From positions 8,556,001-8,620,000 of the forward strand of contig NZ_JADBEM010000001.1 of NCBI RefSeq assembly GCF_014873875.1: a DNA stretch of 64,000 bases. Direction: 5' to 3'. Made by a program: the position numbers and the translations under genes. This DNA is from Actinopolymorpha pittospori (lineage in GTDB: Bacteria; Actinomycetota; Actinomycetes; Propionibacteriales; Actinopolymorphaceae). Below, piece by piece: positions 16,827 to 25,629 of the stretch. The notes beneath the pieces were generated by a model. The model did no database searches, was not told where the DNA came from, and saw nothing but the letters and a program-made list of their open reading frames with translations. The stretch's first letter is position 1; the number at the start of each line of letters is the position of its first letter.

Positions 16827-18316
16827 AGTTCGGGTGCCTCCTCCAGGAGCGGGTGCCCCCAGCGCTGTTCCAACGCCGCCTCGACAGCCGCGCCGACGCG
16901 GTAGAGCCGGTCGTCGGCCATCACCGGCGCCATCACGTGCAGGCCGACCGGCAGGCCGTCGTCGGGCGAGAGTCCGGCGGGGAACGACGCCGAGGCGTTG
17001 CCGGCGAGGTTGGACGGGATGGTGCACAGGTCGGCCTTGTACATCGCCAGCGGGTCGTCGACTCGCTCGCCGATGCGGAACGCCGTCGTCGGGGTGGTCG
17101 GCGACACCAGGACGTCGACCTGCTCGAAGGCCCGGTCGAAGTCGCGGGAGATGAGCGTACGCACCTTCTGCGCCTGCCCGTAGTAGGCGTCGTAGTAGCC
17201 ACTGGAGAGGGCGTAGGTGCCGATCATGATGCGCCGCTTGACCTCCGCGCCGAACCCGGCCTCGCGGGTCAGCGTCATCACGTCCTCGGCGCTGTGTCGT
17301 CCGTCGTCTCCGGTGCGCAGGCCGTACCGCATCCCGTCGAAGCGGGCGAGGTTGCTGGACGCCTCACTCGGGGCGATGAGGTAGTAGGCGGCGAGACCGT
17401 AGGTGAAGTGCGGGCACGACACCTCGACGACCTCCGCGCCGAGCTCGGAGAGCAGGTCGACCGCCTCGCGGAAGCGCTGCTCCACACCCGGCTGGAAGCC
17501 TTCGCCGCCAAGCTCCTTCACGACGCCGACGCGCATGCCGCGCAGGTCGGTCGCCTGGGCGGCCACCACCACCGGCGGCACCGGCATGTCGATGGAGGTC
17601 GAGTCGAGCGGGTCGTAGCCGGCGATCACACTGTGCAGGAGCGCCGCGTCGAGGACGTTGCGCGCACACGGGCCCGCCTGGTCCAGGCTGGAGGAGAACG
17701 CGACCAGGCCGTAGCGGGAGACCCCGCCGTAGGTCGGCTTCACTCCCACGGTGCCCGTCACCGAACCCGGCTGGCGGATGGAGCCACCGGTGTCGGTCCC
17801 GATCGCGAGTGGCGCCTGGAACGACGCGAGTGAGGCGGAGGAGCCACCTCCGGACCCGCCCGGGATCCGATCGGTGTCCCAGGGGTTGCGGGTGGGGCCG
17901 AAGGCGGAGTTCTCCGTCGACGAACCCATCGCGAACTCGTCCATGTTGGTCTTGCCGAGGATGACCAGGCCGGCGTCACGCAGCCGCCGGACCACCGTCG
18001 CGTCGTACGGCGGCCGCCATCCCTCCAGAATCCGCGACCCGCAGGTCGTCGGGACGTCCTTCATCGCGAGGACGTCCTTGAGCGCGAGCGGGACACCGGC
18101 CAGCGGGCCGAGCGTCTCCCCCGCCGCGCTCTTCTCGTCGACTCGCCGCGCCGTGGCCATGGCACCGTCGACGTCGAGGTGGAGGAACGCGTGGATCCGG
18201 TCGTCGACCTTGGCGATCCGGTCGAGGTGCGCCTGGGCGACCTCGACGGCGGATGTCTCGCCGGACCGGATGAGTTCGGCGAGCCGGGCCGCGGTGAATC
18301 TCGTCAGATCGGTCAT
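16823..18316 (-). CDS. gatA: Asp-tRNA(Asn)/Glu-tRNA(Gln) amidotransferase subunit A
   Basis: The glutaminase subunit, an amidase-signature enzyme that releases ammonia and channels it to GatB. The 497 residues have the Ser-cisSer-Lys triad: the lysine in GVPLALKDV, then PGGSGGGSSAS and GTDTGGSIRQPGS. ATG 18316 shares its A with the gatC stop (TGATG) and has GGAGG upstream, so it is preferred over the GTG one codon earlier. Confidence 0.97.
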   Translation of the reverse strand: MTDLTRFTAARLAELIRSGETSAVEVAQAHLDRIAKVDDRIHAFLHLDVDGAMATARRVDEKSAAGETLGPLAGVPLALKDVLAMKDVPTTCGSRILEGWRPPYDATVVRRLRDAGLVILGKTNMDEFAMGSSTENSAFGPTRNPWDTDRIPGGSGGGSSASLASFQAPLAIGTDTGGSIRQPGSVTGTVGVKPTYGGVSRYGLVAFSSSLDQAGPCARNVLDAALLHSVIAGYDPLDSTSIDMPVPPVVVAAQATDLRGMRVGVVKELGGEGFQPGVEQRFREAVDLLSELGAEVVEVSCPHFTYGLAAYYLIAPSEASSNLARFDGMRYGLRTGDDGRHSAEDVMTLTREAGFGAEVKRRIMIGTYALSSGYYDAYYGQAQKVRTLISRDFDRAFEQVDVLVSPTTPTTAFRIGERVDDPLAMYKADLCTIPSNLAGNASASFPAGLSPDDGLPVGLHVMAPVMADDRLYRVGAAVEAALEQRWGHPLLEEAPEL

Positions 18317-18633
18317 CACGCCTCCTCGCCGAGGATCTTGGGAACCCGGAACCGGTTGTCCTCGACCGCGGGCTCCCCGTCGACGACGGGTGCCCCGGCC
18401 AGCGCCTCCTGGGCGGTCAGGCCGAGACGGGGCACGTCCTGACGGAAGACGTTGGTCAGCGGCAGCGGGTGGGAGGTGGGCGGAATGTCCTGCGCCGCCA
18501 CCTCGCCGACCTGGGCGACCGACTCGAGGATGACGCCGAGCTGCGTCGCGTGCAGGTCGAGTTCGTCATCGGTCAGGTCGATCCGGGCGAGGCGCGCGAG
18601 GTGCGCTACCTCCTCGCGGGTGATCGCAGGCAC
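18316..18633 (-). CDS. gatC: Asp-tRNA(Asn)/Glu-tRNA(Gln) amidotransferase subunit C
   Basis: The small subunit that wraps and stabilises GatA-GatB. The 105 residues start MPAITREEVAHLARLARIDL and contain the typical VFRQDVPRLGL and DNRFRVPKIL segments. GTG 18633 has AAGGAAG 7 bases upstream. It is first in gatC-gatA-gatB, a tightly overlapping operon. Confidence 0.95.
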   Translation of the reverse strand: MPAITREEVAHLARLARIDLTDDELDLHATQLGVILESVAQVGEVAAQDIPPTSHPLPLTNVFRQDVPRLGLTAQEALAGAPVVDGEPAVEDNRFRVPKILGEEA

Positions 18634-18860
18634 TGGGTGCTTCCTTTACCTCGGATGGTCACGGGCGCGTCGGCCGGTCGCCGGCGTGATCATCAGGCGG
18701 CGGGTTGTCGCCGACGCGTACGCCAATCCTAGGAGTTCCGCTCCGCGGTCCCCCTCCGGGCGGGCCGCGGCGGCCGACACAAGCGATTCCGGCCAGGAAG
18801 CAGGACGAAAGTAATCTCCGCGGCATCCCACACGCCGATCATGCGCGCGACAATGAAGGC

Positions 18861-19547
18861 GTGTACCTGCTCCGGATCGCGCTCCCCGATCAGCCCGGCA
18901 CCCTGGGCGTCGTCGCGTCGGCGCTCGGCGCGGCGGGCGCGGACATCCTTGCCGTCGACGTCGTCTCGCGGGCCGCTGACGGCACCGCGATCGACGACTT
19001 CGTCGTAGAACTCCCACTCGGCGGCCGCGCCGACTCCCTCGTCTCGGCCTGCCTGGCCGTGTCGGGGGTTCGGGTGCTGTGGCTCTCGCGCTATGCCGCG
19101 GGCGGCAACCTGCGGCACGACCTCGAGGCGGTCGAGGCGATGACCGAGCAGCCGGCCGAGGCCGAACGCCTGCTCGTCCGCCACGCTCCGGTGGTCTTTC
19201 GGGCCGACTGGGCCCTTCTCGTGAGCCGTGACCGCGACACCGGCCGGGTGGTGGTGCCGCACGCGACGCCGGCGGCACCGGACCTGCCCGGTGACGAAGC
19301 ACCCTGGCTGCCCCTGGACCGGCCGGTGCGACTGGAGATACCGGCCGGTTGGGAGGACCGGGGCTGGCGCCACGTGACCGCGGCCACCACGCCGCTGGGC
19401 AGCAGGCACCGCGCGCTCGTGATCGGCAGGTCGGGCGGCCCGGAGATCCTCGGCTCCGAACTCGCCCGCCTGGCCCACCTCGCCGGTCTCTCCCAGACGG
19501 TCCTGCGCACGCTCGGGCCAGAGCCGGATCCCGTGCCGGACGACTGA
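18861..19547 (+). CDS. ACT-domain protein between gatC and ligA
   Basis: 228 residues. Residues 1-75 are an ACT domain (LLRIALPDQPGTLGVVASAL, then ADILAVDVVSRAADG), which in relatives binds amino acids. The remaining 150 residues hold a conserved actinobacterial region of unknown role. The start is taken at GTG 18861, where the ACT domain begins, with GAAGG just upstream. A protein of this type sits between gatC and ligA in other actinobacteria, including Rv3013 of M. tuberculosis. Binding specificity and function are unknown. Confidence 0.75.
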   Translation: MYLLRIALPDQPGTLGVVASALGAAGADILAVDVVSRAADGTAIDDFVVELPLGGRADSLVSACLAVSGVRVLWLSRYAAGGNLRHDLEAVEAMTEQPAEAERLLVRHAPVVFRADWALLVSRDRDTGRVVVPHATPAAPDLPGDEAPWLPLDRPVRLEIPAGWEDRGWRHVTAATTPLGSRHRALVIGRSGGPEILGSELARLAHLAGLSQTVLRTLGPEPDPVPDD

Positions 19548-19644
19548 AGTCGGGCAACGCCGGCGACCGCACTGACACGGCCTGGACCTGACCTGGACGC
19601 CACCAGAACGCGACCACTGCCTGGAACTGCCTGAAACCCGACGG

Positions 19645-21759
19645 CTACTCCGTGAGGGCCCGCTCGCGGGCCGCGTCGGGTCCCTCGTCGAGCAGGACCC
19701 GGAACCCGGCCTCGTCGAGGACGGGCACGCCGAGGTCGCGGGCCTTGTCGAACTTCGAACCGGGATTGTCACCCGCGACGACGAACCCGGTCTTCTTCGA
19801 CACCGAACTCGACGCCTTCCCACCGCGCGCCTGGATGGCCTCGCTCGCCTCGTCCCGGGAGAACTCCTCCAGGCTTCCGGTGACCACGACCGTCACGCCC
19901 TCCAGCGGCCGTGGCCCGTCGTCGACGATCTCCTCCCGCAACCGGACGCCGGCGGAGCGCCACTTCTCGACGATCTCCCGGTGCCAGTCGACGCCGAACC
20001 ACTCCAGCACCGAGGCGGCGATCGTCGGTCCGACGCCCTCCACGGCGGCGAGTTCCTCCTCGCTCGCGCCGGCGATCCGGTCGAGATCCCCGAACGTGCG
20101 GGCCAGCGCCTGCGCCGCCGTCGGTCCGACGTGTCGGATCGACAGGGCCACCAGCACCCGCCAGAGCGGACGGGTCCTGGCCGCCTCGAGGTTGTCGAGC
20201 AACCGCCGGGCGTTGGCGGACAGTGCGCCGCCCTTGGTGGTGAAGAACTCCGCGCCGAGAAGCTGGTCGCCGGTCAGGGCGAACAGGTCGCCCTCGTCGT
20301 GGATGAGGCCGCCCTGCAGGAGTGCCGTGCCGGCCTGGTAGCCGAGCACCTCGATGTCGAAGGCGCCCCGCCCGGCGAGGTGGAACAGCCGCTCCCGGAG
20401 CTGGGCGGGACAACTGCGGGCGTTGGGGCAGCGCAGGTCGACGTCGCTCTCCTTCTCCGGCCGCAGCTCGTGCCCGCACTCTGGGCACTTGGCCGGCATC
20501 TCGAACTCGCGCTCGGAGCCGTCACGCAGGTCGACGACCGGGCCGACGATCTCCGGGATGACGTCGCCCGCCTTGCGGAGCACCACGGTGTCGCCGATCA
20601 GGACGCCCTTGCGGCGGACCTCCTGCGCGTTGTGGAGCGTCGCGAACTCGACCGTGGAGCCGGCCACCTTCGTCGGCTCCATCACACCGTAGGGAGTCAC
20701 CCGGCCGGTGCGGCCGACGTTGACCCTGATGTCGAGCAACCTGGTGTTGACTTCCTCCGGCGGGAACTTGAACGCGATCGCCCAGCGGGGCGCGCGTGAG
20801 GTGGAGCCGAGCTGGCGCTGCAGGGCGATCTGGTCGACCTTCACCACCACGCCGTCGATCTCGTGGTCGAGGCCGTGCCGGCGTTCGCCGTACTCGCGGG
20901 CGTAGGCGTCGACCTCCTCGAGCGTGCGGCGGAGGGCCACGTGCTCGCTGACGGGGATGCCCCAACCGGACAGGGTGGAGTAGGCCTCCGACAGCCGGCT
21001 CGGCTGCCAGCCGCGCACGCGTCCGATGCCGTGGGCGACGAACTGGAGCGGACGGCGCGCGGTCATCCGTGGGTCCTTCTGCCGCAGCGAGCCGGCGGCG
21101 GAGTTGCGCGGGTTGGCGAACGGCGCCTTACCCGCCTCCACCAGGCTGGCGTTGAGCTCCTGGAAGTCGGCGACCCGGAAGAACACCTCGCCACGCACCT
21201 CGAGCACGTCCGGGACCGCCGGGCCGCCCTTCACGGGAGTCAGCCGGGTGGGGACGCTGTCGATGGTGCGGACGTTGAGGGTGACGTCCTCACCGGTGTG
21301 GCCGTCGCCACGGGTCGCGGCGCGCACGAGGCGGCCCTCCTCGTAGACGAGGTCGACCGCGAGGCCGTCGATCTTCAGCTCGCAGAGGTATTCGGCCTCG
21401 GTGCCGACCTCCCGCTCCATCCGCGCCGCCCAGGCACGCAACTCCTCCAGAGCGAAGGCGTTGTCGAGCGACATCATGCGTTCGGGGTGCTCGACCGGTG
21501 CGAACTCCGTCGACCAGGCACCGCCGACCTTCTGCGTCGGTGACTCGGGGCTGCGCAGGTCGGGATGCTTCTCCTCGAGGCCGCGCAACTCCCGCATGAG
21601 CGCGTCGTACTGGGCGTCCGAGACGGTCGGACGGTCGAGCACGTGGTAGCGGTAGTTGTGCTCCTCGATCTCCTGCACCAGGACCGAGTGCCGGTCCAGG
21701 GCCGTCGTCGGAACGCCCGCAACCTTCCGTTTGGTCGCCTTCGGCGCGCTCTCTGCCAT
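19645..21759 (-). CDS. ligA: NAD-dependent DNA ligase
   Basis: Seals nicks in replication and repair using NAD. The 704 residues carry in order the Ia domain (HNYRYHVLDRPTVSDAQYD), the adenylation lysine K129 in CELKIDGLAVDL, the OB fold, a four-Cys zinc finger (CPECGHEL and CPNARSCPAQL), a helix-hairpin-helix region (HVGPTAAQALARTFG, VEGVGPTIAAS) and a C-terminal BRCT domain (TVVVTGSLEEFSRDEASEAI). ATG 21759 lacks a ribosome site, as does the upstream GTG 21789; the family N-terminus fits the ATG. Confidence 0.97.
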   Translation of the reverse strand: MAESAPKATKRKVAGVPTTALDRHSVLVQEIEEHNYRYHVLDRPTVSDAQYDALMRELRGLEEKHPDLRSPESPTQKVGGAWSTEFAPVEHPERMMSLDNAFALEELRAWAARMEREVGTEAEYLCELKIDGLAVDLVYEEGRLVRAATRGDGHTGEDVTLNVRTIDSVPTRLTPVKGGPAVPDVLEVRGEVFFRVADFQELNASLVEAGKAPFANPRNSAAGSLRQKDPRMTARRPLQFVAHGIGRVRGWQPSRLSEAYSTLSGWGIPVSEHVALRRTLEEVDAYAREYGERRHGLDHEIDGVVVKVDQIALQRQLGSTSRAPRWAIAFKFPPEEVNTRLLDIRVNVGRTGRVTPYGVMEPTKVAGSTVEFATLHNAQEVRRKGVLIGDTVVLRKAGDVIPEIVGPVVDLRDGSEREFEMPAKCPECGHELRPEKESDVDLRCPNARSCPAQLRERLFHLAGRGAFDIEVLGYQAGTALLQGGLIHDEGDLFALTGDQLLGAEFFTTKGGALSANARRLLDNLEAARTRPLWRVLVALSIRHVGPTAAQALARTFGDLDRIAGASEEELAAVEGVGPTIAASVLEWFGVDWHREIVEKWRSAGVRLREEIVDDGPRPLEGVTVVVTGSLEEFSRDEASEAIQARGGKASSSVSKKTGFVVAGDNPGSKFDKARDLGVPVLDEAGFRVLLDEGPDAARERALTE

Positions 21760-21867
21760 ACGACGAACGCTACCGGCGGGGACCGACACGCGCCCGCGGG
21801 GAACCCCGGGATCGCCGGCACTCCGACCCGTGCAGCCAGTGGTGAGGTGACCGCCTCCGGGGACTCG

Positions 21868-22434
21868 CTAGGCGAGCCTGGCCCGGAGCGCCTCCACGAC
21901 GCCGGGCGCGACCCGGCGTACCCACGGGTCGAGCACCTGGTCGAGCGCCACGAGATCACCCTCGAGCACGGTGAACGCCTCCACCGGCAACGAGGCGCCG
22001 ACCTCGGTCAGGACCGGGCCGAGACCACTCTCGAGGCTCGTGAGGTGATGCGGCGCACCCGCGACCAGCACCGGGATCGCCAGCACGCCACCGAGCGCCA
22101 GGTGGGGCAGCCGGTCGAGGAAGACCTTCAACACGCCGGTGAAGGTGCCCTTGTAGGCCGGCGAACCGACCAGGAGCAGGTCGGCGCCCTGCGTCGCCGC
22201 GAGCGCCCCGGCGACGCCCGCCGTCGGCTCGGCGGCGAGGAGGTCACCGCCCAGTGAGGCCAGGTCGACCGCGGACACCGTGACGGAGGAAACAGCCTCG
22301 CCCAACTCGGGACGGACCCGCTCGACGAGCGCCTCGGCGGCGCGGACCGCCGTCGTGAAGGTCCGGCTCCCGGGGCGGGGATTGCCCACCAGCACCGTGA
22401 CGCGCAGAGTGTGGCCGGTCGGGGCGGCGGTCAT
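21868..22434 (-). CDS. NADPH-dependent FMN reductase-like flavoprotein
   Basis: A 188-residue flavodoxin-fold protein. VTVLVGNPRPGSRTFTTAV is the FMN phosphate loop and LLVGSPAYKGTFTGVLKVFL the second flavin-binding segment, as in SsuE/MsuE-type reductases, which supply reduced flavin to two-component monooxygenases. No sulfonate monooxygenase is nearby, so the partner is unknown. ATG 22434 has GGAGG 7 bases upstream; a 37-residue upstream extension is unlikely. Confidence 0.8.
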   Translation of the reverse strand: MTAAPTGHTLRVTVLVGNPRPGSRTFTTAVRAAEALVERVRPELGEAVSSVTVSAVDLASLGGDLLAAEPTAGVAGALAATQGADLLLVGSPAYKGTFTGVLKVFLDRLPHLALGGVLAIPVLVAGAPHHLTSLESGLGPVLTEVGASLPVEAFTVLEGDLVALDQVLDPWVRRVAPGVVEALRARLA

Positions 22435-22887
22435 GATCGATCCTCCATCGGTGTGGACAGCCCGAGAGTACGAACTCCTCGACGCCGAGGCCGGGAACTC
22501 CCGGATCCGCTCCGCGATCCGCGAGGCCCGCACCTCCACCGCCACCGGGCGGCGACCCAGCCGTGGGACCCACCCGTCACCCTCACCAGGGGCATCGGAG
22601 CGGGGCTCGCGTGGCGGCGCCGCGAGTCTCAGGGCGACGTGGGCGTCCCGCGGCTCGGGTCAGCCGGCGTCAGGCGACCCCGCACAGAGCGCGCTCGCCT
22701 GCCGTCGTGGTTCGACGTGCGGACGCGAGACGGGCAAGGGTTTCCGGGTCACGCACCACACCGTCGCACCGACCGGATCCGAGGTCAACGACAACCGTCG
22801 CCTGTATTACATCCTGGACCGGTCGGAATTGACGGATTGCTCCCCGACCCGTGATCACGAGCCTCGACCGGACGAACCCCTCAGCCG
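22435..22887. other. Intergenic region upstream of the flavin reductase
   Basis: About 450 bp without a supported gene, between two minus-strand genes. It includes a lower-GC patch around 22800-22845 (ATTACATCC, GAATTGACGG) that may hold the reductase promoter. It runs into the 14-bp repeat array. Confidence 0.5.
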
Positions 22888-22985
22888 CCACACCCGTGCG
22901 GCCACACCCGTGCGGCCACACCCGTGCGGCCACACCCGTGCGGCCACACCCGTGCGGCCACACCCGTGCGGCCTCACCCGTGCGG
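22888..22985. repeat. Seven tandem 14-bp repeats after the D-aminoacylase gene
   Basis: Six identical copies of CCACACCCGTGCGG and a seventh with one A-to-T change lie head to tail, ending two bases before the stop codon of the D-aminoacylase (22988-22990). Each junction forms an imperfect palindrome GTGCGGCCACAC. The period is not a multiple of three and no gene crosses it. Confidence 0.95.
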
Positions 22986-22987
22986 CC

Positions 22988-24574
22988 TCAGCCGGAGACG
23001 CCGGTACGGACGACCTGGCCCGCGGGCGCGCCGGTCGGCCCGCCGTCCTCCCACACGAACGTCCCGCCGATCAAGGTGTGGAGTACGCCCTCGGCCAGCC
23101 GCCACGGCTCGTCGTAGGTCGACGGGCCGGCGACCACGGCCGGGTCGAAGACGGCGAGGTCGGCGACGGCGCCCTCCCGGATGACCCCGCGATCGGTCCA
23201 GCCGAGCCGGGACGCGGGCAGCGACGTCATCTTCGCGACCGCGGTGGCGAGGTCGAGGACACCCGCCTCCCGCACGTAGTGGCCCAGCACCCGGGTGAAG
23301 GTGCCGAAGCTGCGCGGGTGCGGCGTTCCGGTACCCGGACAGTGCAGCACCCAGCCGTCGCTCGCGACCGCGACCGTCGGGTCGGCGAGGATCGCGCGTA
23401 CGTCGTCCTCGTCCATGCCGTGGCTGATGATCGACGCCACTCCGCCCTGACGGCGCAGCAGGTCGACGGTCGCCTCCGCCGGGGTCAGACCGACGGCCCG
23501 GGCGATCGCCGCGACGTCGGATCCGAGGTACTTCCGGTACGGCCCCTCCGGCGTACCGGACAGCACGATCCGCTCGGGCAGGAACGTCCGCCCGCTCCGG
23601 GCGTCGAGGTCGGCGACGATGCGGGCCCGGTCCTGCGCGCTCTCCAGGCGCCGCACCAGCGCACCCACTCCGCCGTCCATCGCCCATCCCGGTAGCCGGG
23701 ATGTGAGCGTGGTGCTGGACGCGGTGTAGGGGTACTGGTCGGCGTGCGCGTCCACCCCGGCGTCCCGGGCTCCCGCGATGGCGGCCATCGCGGCGTGGAC
23801 GCGCCCCCAGTTGGGCGGGGCGACCGCCTTCAGGTGCGAGATCTGCACGCGTACGCCGGTCCGCCGGCCCACCTCGAGCGCCTCCTCGATCGCCTCGTCG
23901 AGCCGGTCGCCTTCGTCGCGGATGTGGGTCGAATAGACCCGGCCGGCCTCGGCGGCCGCCTCGGCGACGGCGGCGAGTTCGTCCGTCGCGGCGTACATCG
24001 CGGGTGCGTAGATCAGGCCACTGGACAGTCCCGCGACACCGTCGGCCATCGCCGCCCTCGCGAGCGCGAGCATCCGGTCCAGCTCGGCCGGGGTCGGAGC
24101 CCTGTCGTCCAGGCCCATGGCCGCGATCCGGAGCGCCCCGTGTCCGACCTGGGGGGCGATGTTGACGCCGAGCGGCAGCCGGCCGACGGAGGCGGCGAAC
24201 TCCGCCGCACTCGACCAGTCCCACGGCATGTCCCCGTCGATGAACCCGCCGTGCGCACGGAGTTCGGACGCGTGCTCGGGTACGACCGGGAACGGCGAGA
24301 AGCCGCAGTTGCCGGTCACCAGCGTCGTGACGCCCTGGGCGGCCTGGGTCACCGCCTGGGGTGCGTCGAAGACGGTGTAGTCGGAGTGGGAGTGCAGGTC
24401 GATGAACCCCGGGCTGACGACGGCACCGGCGACGTCGACGTAGCGGCGGGCCTCCGCCGCGTCGACTCTTCCGATCGCCACGATCCGACCGGCGCTGATG
24501 GCGACGTCGGCGACGACGCCGGGTGCCCCGCTGCCATCGAGGACGGTGCCGCCGGCGAGAACGAGGTCGTACAT
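22988..24574 (-). CDS. N-acyl-D-amino-acid deacylase (D-aminoacylase)
   Basis: Zinc amidohydrolase that removes acyl groups from N-acyl-D-amino acids. The 528 residues have the amidohydrolase start SPGFIDLHSHSD (metal HxH), VTGNCGFSPFP with the metal-bridging cysteine typical of D-aminoacylases, YSTHIRDEGD and QISHLK histidines, and the catalytic aspartate in VAVASDGW. AGGAGG lies 7 bases before ATG 24574. It is the last gene of the apparent six-gene operon running from 29915; the 14-bp repeats begin right after its stop. Confidence 0.9.
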   Translation of the reverse strand: MYDLVLAGGTVLDGSGAPGVVADVAISAGRIVAIGRVDAAEARRYVDVAGAVVSPGFIDLHSHSDYTVFDAPQAVTQAAQGVTTLVTGNCGFSPFPVVPEHASELRAHGGFIDGDMPWDWSSAAEFAASVGRLPLGVNIAPQVGHGALRIAAMGLDDRAPTPAELDRMLALARAAMADGVAGLSSGLIYAPAMYAATDELAAVAEAAAEAGRVYSTHIRDEGDRLDEAIEEALEVGRRTGVRVQISHLKAVAPPNWGRVHAAMAAIAGARDAGVDAHADQYPYTASSTTLTSRLPGWAMDGGVGALVRRLESAQDRARIVADLDARSGRTFLPERIVLSGTPEGPYRKYLGSDVAAIARAVGLTPAEATVDLLRRQGGVASIISHGMDEDDVRAILADPTVAVASDGWVLHCPGTGTPHPRSFGTFTRVLGHYVREAGVLDLATAVAKMTSLPASRLGWTDRGVIREGAVADLAVFDPAVVAGPSTYDEPWRLAEGVLHTLIGGTFVWEDGGPTGAPAGQVVRTGVSG

Positions 24575-24642
24575 CGGTTGCCTCCTGTGCGTGGTTGGTC
24601 GGGCTCGAGAGTCGGTGCGACGCCGCCCGCCGTGGCGTGTGG

Positions 24643-25545
24643 TCAGCGCAGCCGGGACTTCGTCTCCGGCACACGGACCGGCTCGGTCAGGCTGGTGTAG
24701 TGCCCAGGGTGGCGGCGGCCGAGGAAGTTCCAGCGCTCCCGGGCCGCCCGCGCCTGGTCGACGTCGACCGAGGTGGTCACGAGTTCGTCCGCGGTGGTCG
24801 CCGCCCGGGCGAGCACCTGGCCGAACGGATCGATCACGCAGGAACCGCCGATGAGTTCCACGCCGTCCTCCGTCCCGGCCTTGGCCACTCCGACGACGAA
24901 GACGCTGTTGCTGTAGGCGCCGGCACGCATCACGAGTTCGTTCTGCTCGTACGCGAGCGGGCCCGCCGGAGTGTTGTAGCCGATGAGCACCAGCTCCGCA
25001 CCGTCCAGGGCGAGAGCGCGGTAGGTCTCGGGGAACCTGCGGTCCTGGCAGATCGCGATCCCGACCTGGGCGTGCGTCGTCTGGAACGCCTGGAAACCGG
25101 TGTCGCCGTGCGCGAAGTAGTAGGGCTCGTAGACGGCCCCCGGCCGCGCCGAGGGTCCGTCTGCGAGCCCGGGCAGGTGCAGCTTGCGGTACTTCCCGAC
25201 GACCTCACCGCGCTCGTCGACGTAGACCGCGGTGTTGAACTGCCGGCCGTCGGCGGTGCGCTCGGCGTACCCGAGGTGGAACGCGATGCCCGCCTCCCGG
25301 GCGCGCTCGAACAGCGGCGCGACCATCGGAGCGGGCATCGCGGTGCTGAAGAACCGCGCCGCGTCGGAACGGATCCGCTTGGGGAAGTACGTCGTGAGCG
25401 CGAGCTCCGGGTAGACCAGCACCTGCACGCGTTCGGCGATCGCCTGCTCCAGCAGCGCGAGCAGCCGAGCGAGGATCTCCTCCGGTGTACTCGACTCCTG
25501 GTGGGGACCGAGCTGTGCGGCTCCCACCCTCACCCGACGGGTCAC
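24643..25545 (-). CDS. Carbon-nitrogen hydrolase, N-carbamoyl-D-amino-acid hydrolase-like
   Basis: A 300-residue nitrilase-superfamily enzyme with the Glu-Lys-Cys triad visible as E47 (YPELALTTYFPK), K121 (KYRKLHLPG) and C166 (GIAICQDRRFPET). The CxDRRxPE pattern after the cysteine and the length are typical of D-carbamoylases, which release D-amino acids, CO2 and ammonia from N-carbamoyl-D-amino acids. GTG 25545 has GGAGG and AAGGA upstream. It lies between the permease and the D-aminoacylase, which supports a D-amino-acid role; other N-carbamoyl substrates are possible. Confidence 0.82.
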   Translation of the reverse strand: MTRRVRVGAAQLGPHQESSTPEEILARLLALLEQAIAERVQVLVYPELALTTYFPKRIRSDAARFFSTAMPAPMVAPLFERAREAGIAFHLGYAERTADGRQFNTAVYVDERGEVVGKYRKLHLPGLADGPSARPGAVYEPYYFAHGDTGFQAFQTTHAQVGIAICQDRRFPETYRALALDGAELVLIGYNTPAGPLAYEQNELVMRAGAYSNSVFVVGVAKAGTEDGVELIGGSCVIDPFGQVLARAATTADELVTTSVDVDQARAARERWNFLGRRHPGHYTSLTEPVRVPETKSRLR

Positions 25546-25629
25546 GACGTCCTTCCTCCCAAGGGTTCCACTCGTCTTCTGTCGTGCGTCTCCTGTCACG
25601 CGCGTTCGGTCGTGCGCGGGCGGTCAGGA

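Noticed and set aside
22888..22985. CRISPR array
   Set aside because: The 14-bp units abut with no spacers and no cas gene is present.
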